This document shows positions 63,001 to 64,000 of a DNA stretch of 64,000 nucleotides, in pieces. The stretch spans positions 2,124,071 through 2,188,070 of the forward strand of contig NC_026740.1 in NCBI RefSeq assembly GCF_000210295.1, in the 5' to 3' direction. A model generated the notes under the pieces. That model had not been told where the DNA came from, did not search any database, and saw only the letters and a program-made list of their open reading frames with translations. Numbering within the stretch: position 1 is the stretch's first letter; each line of letters begins with the position of its first letter. A program made the position numbers and the translations under genes. The DNA is from Trypanosoma brucei gambiense DAL972 (taxonomy: Eukaryota; Euglenozoa; Kinetoplastea; Trypanosomatida; Trypanosomatidae).

Positions 63001-63300
63001 GAAAATGGCAGCAGAGAGGTCATCGAGACCGCACACCCGAGTAGGCACCCACCTGCAGTTCTTAAAGTACACCACAAGGCTTTCATGTACGCGCAGCAGG
63101 GGCAGCGGCGAAAGGGGAAATCTGCCACAGCCGTCGCCATGGAATCAGCGTCACATACTTCGCAAACTAATGAGGGAACCCGCCAATGCACGGACAAAAA
63201 GCATGACTTCCGTTTACAGCGGGAAATGCAAGCAGCCGCTGCTCGCAACGCCCCTTCAGATTACTACGGAGGAGGGCTTTAAGAACAGAAGAAGGGGGAA
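60051..63300. other. GC-richer region with degenerate frames, unassigned
   Basis: About 3.2 kb with visibly higher GC and CG content than the preceding AT-rich kilobase. Plus-strand frames at 60070-60630, 61251-61745, 62344-62850 and 62881-63282 are the longest, broken by stops and lacking motifs I recognise. One stretch near 61885-61960 (KPLEELEKNIQKALAEAQS) looks like former coding sequence. A C run with AC repeat is at 60680-60701. It could be remains of retroelements or subtelomeric genes; I cannot assign it. Confidence 0.4.
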
Positions 63301-64000
63301 AAAACAGGTTTGGGGATGCGAGTGACACCAATGAAAGGTGTTAACGTGTCTAGAAACCGCGGTGCTTCAAAAATCGGTCGTTGTTTGAATGTAGTGCAAA
63401 GCGATATAAGGCAATGGTAGATCTAGCGACAGCCAAAAAACAGCGGCAGTTGCAAATTAATAAAACCCTGATATGGAGGTTCCGTTTTGGATGTAAGGAA
63501 GAATTACTGAAATTAAATGTACTCATAACCAGATTTATACAAAAAAAATATGAAGAGGTAGGTTAAATGGTAACACCAACGAAAAAGGAAAAAATACCAA
63601 ACAATGCACTACAAAGTGAGAAAAACATCGTTTACGCTTGCCGTACAGACGGCAATTTCACGGCCCTTAAGAATAAAAAAAAACCTAACACACTGGGGTT
63701 AACATCTGAGAAAAGCATCACGCCGCATACACCTGACAGAAGGTTGTTTACTTTGCGCGATAGCAAGCAAGAACCTACTAAATCGTATGGGTGAAGGGGT
63801 GTGTTGAAATCCAACTCCCCCCCCCCAGCTACATTCAGCAAGCGACGTAGCTGCAACAAGTAAAGATGCATGTCTTGTGCCGAACCAATTGGGATGTATA
63901 CTGCCAATGGGCTTAAGGAAACTCTTCACATTAAAAGTAAAATACCTACGAAACATACCATACATCTTTCACAACATCCCATGGCCTTAGAAGCCACGAT
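63301..64000. other. AT-rich end of window, nothing assignable
   Basis: A 61-residue plus-strand frame (63381-63566) has plausible protein composition but no family. The rest is A-rich with a C run at 63819-63827. Confidence 0.4.

Overview
The window is eukaryotic kinetoplastid DNA, almost certainly from Trypanosoma brucei or a very close relative (subgenus Trypanozoon). Every convincing gene is a single-exon reading frame on the minus strand. The genes are separated by UTR-like spacers full of pyrimidine tracts, homopolymers and microsatellites, as expected of a directional gene cluster processed by spliced-leader trans-splicing. From memory (unverified, no search was run), the type I nitroreductase, cdc2-related kinase CRK2, LSm3, and F1-ATPase alpha subunit together point to the right part of chromosome 7.

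Layout, left to right (transcription runs right to left): nitroreductase (70-1032); an LRR protein with a myristoylation-type N-terminus (1981-4134); a 1317-residue ankyrin protein (5033-8986); a kinesin-9/KIF6-type motor (10026-13151); a low-complexity protein with a ubiquitin-like segment (14685-17057); a SURP+CID protein resembling U2SURP/SR140 (17667-19502); COG4 (20221-23268); a Prp28-like DEAD-box helicase (23819-26869); a 2.6-kb spacer with (CA)52; a multi-pass membrane protein broken by a 100-N gap inside an apparent false duplication (29456-32794); a split-barrel FMN-binding-like protein (33497-34735); a VAP-like tail-anchored MSP protein (35685-37031); CRK2 (38841-39878); LSm3 (40700-40945); a giant octapeptide-repeat protein carrying a 1-bp frameshift (41671-49004); an enoyl-reductase-like dehydrogenase (50188-51195); F1-ATPase alpha (51644-53398); a small one-TM protein (53782-54201); the ribosome-assembly GTPase NOG2 (56147-57952); and a divergent SKP1-like protein (58252-58830). 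From 58.9 to 64 kb I find no credible gene. This probably holds the start region of the cluster and then degenerate or subtelomere-like sequence.

Functionally the cluster is a mixture, as is usual in trypanosomatids: spliceosome and RNA metabolism (SURP/CID, DEAD-box, LSm3), ribosome assembly (NOG2), mitochondrion (F1 alpha, nitroreductase, enoyl reductase-like), Golgi and membrane contact (COG4, VAP), flagellum or cytoskeleton (kinesin, repeat protein) and cell cycle (CRK2, SKP1-like). No promoter per gene is expected. Gene boundaries were judged by the first ATG after the likely spliced-leader acceptor, which moved several starts downstream of the longest open frame.

The most interesting items are: the roughly 2444-residue repeat protein, with about 140 octapeptides in two codon dialects and eight copies of a 43-residue module; a 221-nt AG-free zone that appears to set the LSm3 start; a COG4 acceptor that touches its ATG; an out-of-frame upstream ATG on the VAP-like gene; and an enoyl reductase homologue that lacks the usual catalytic tyrosine.
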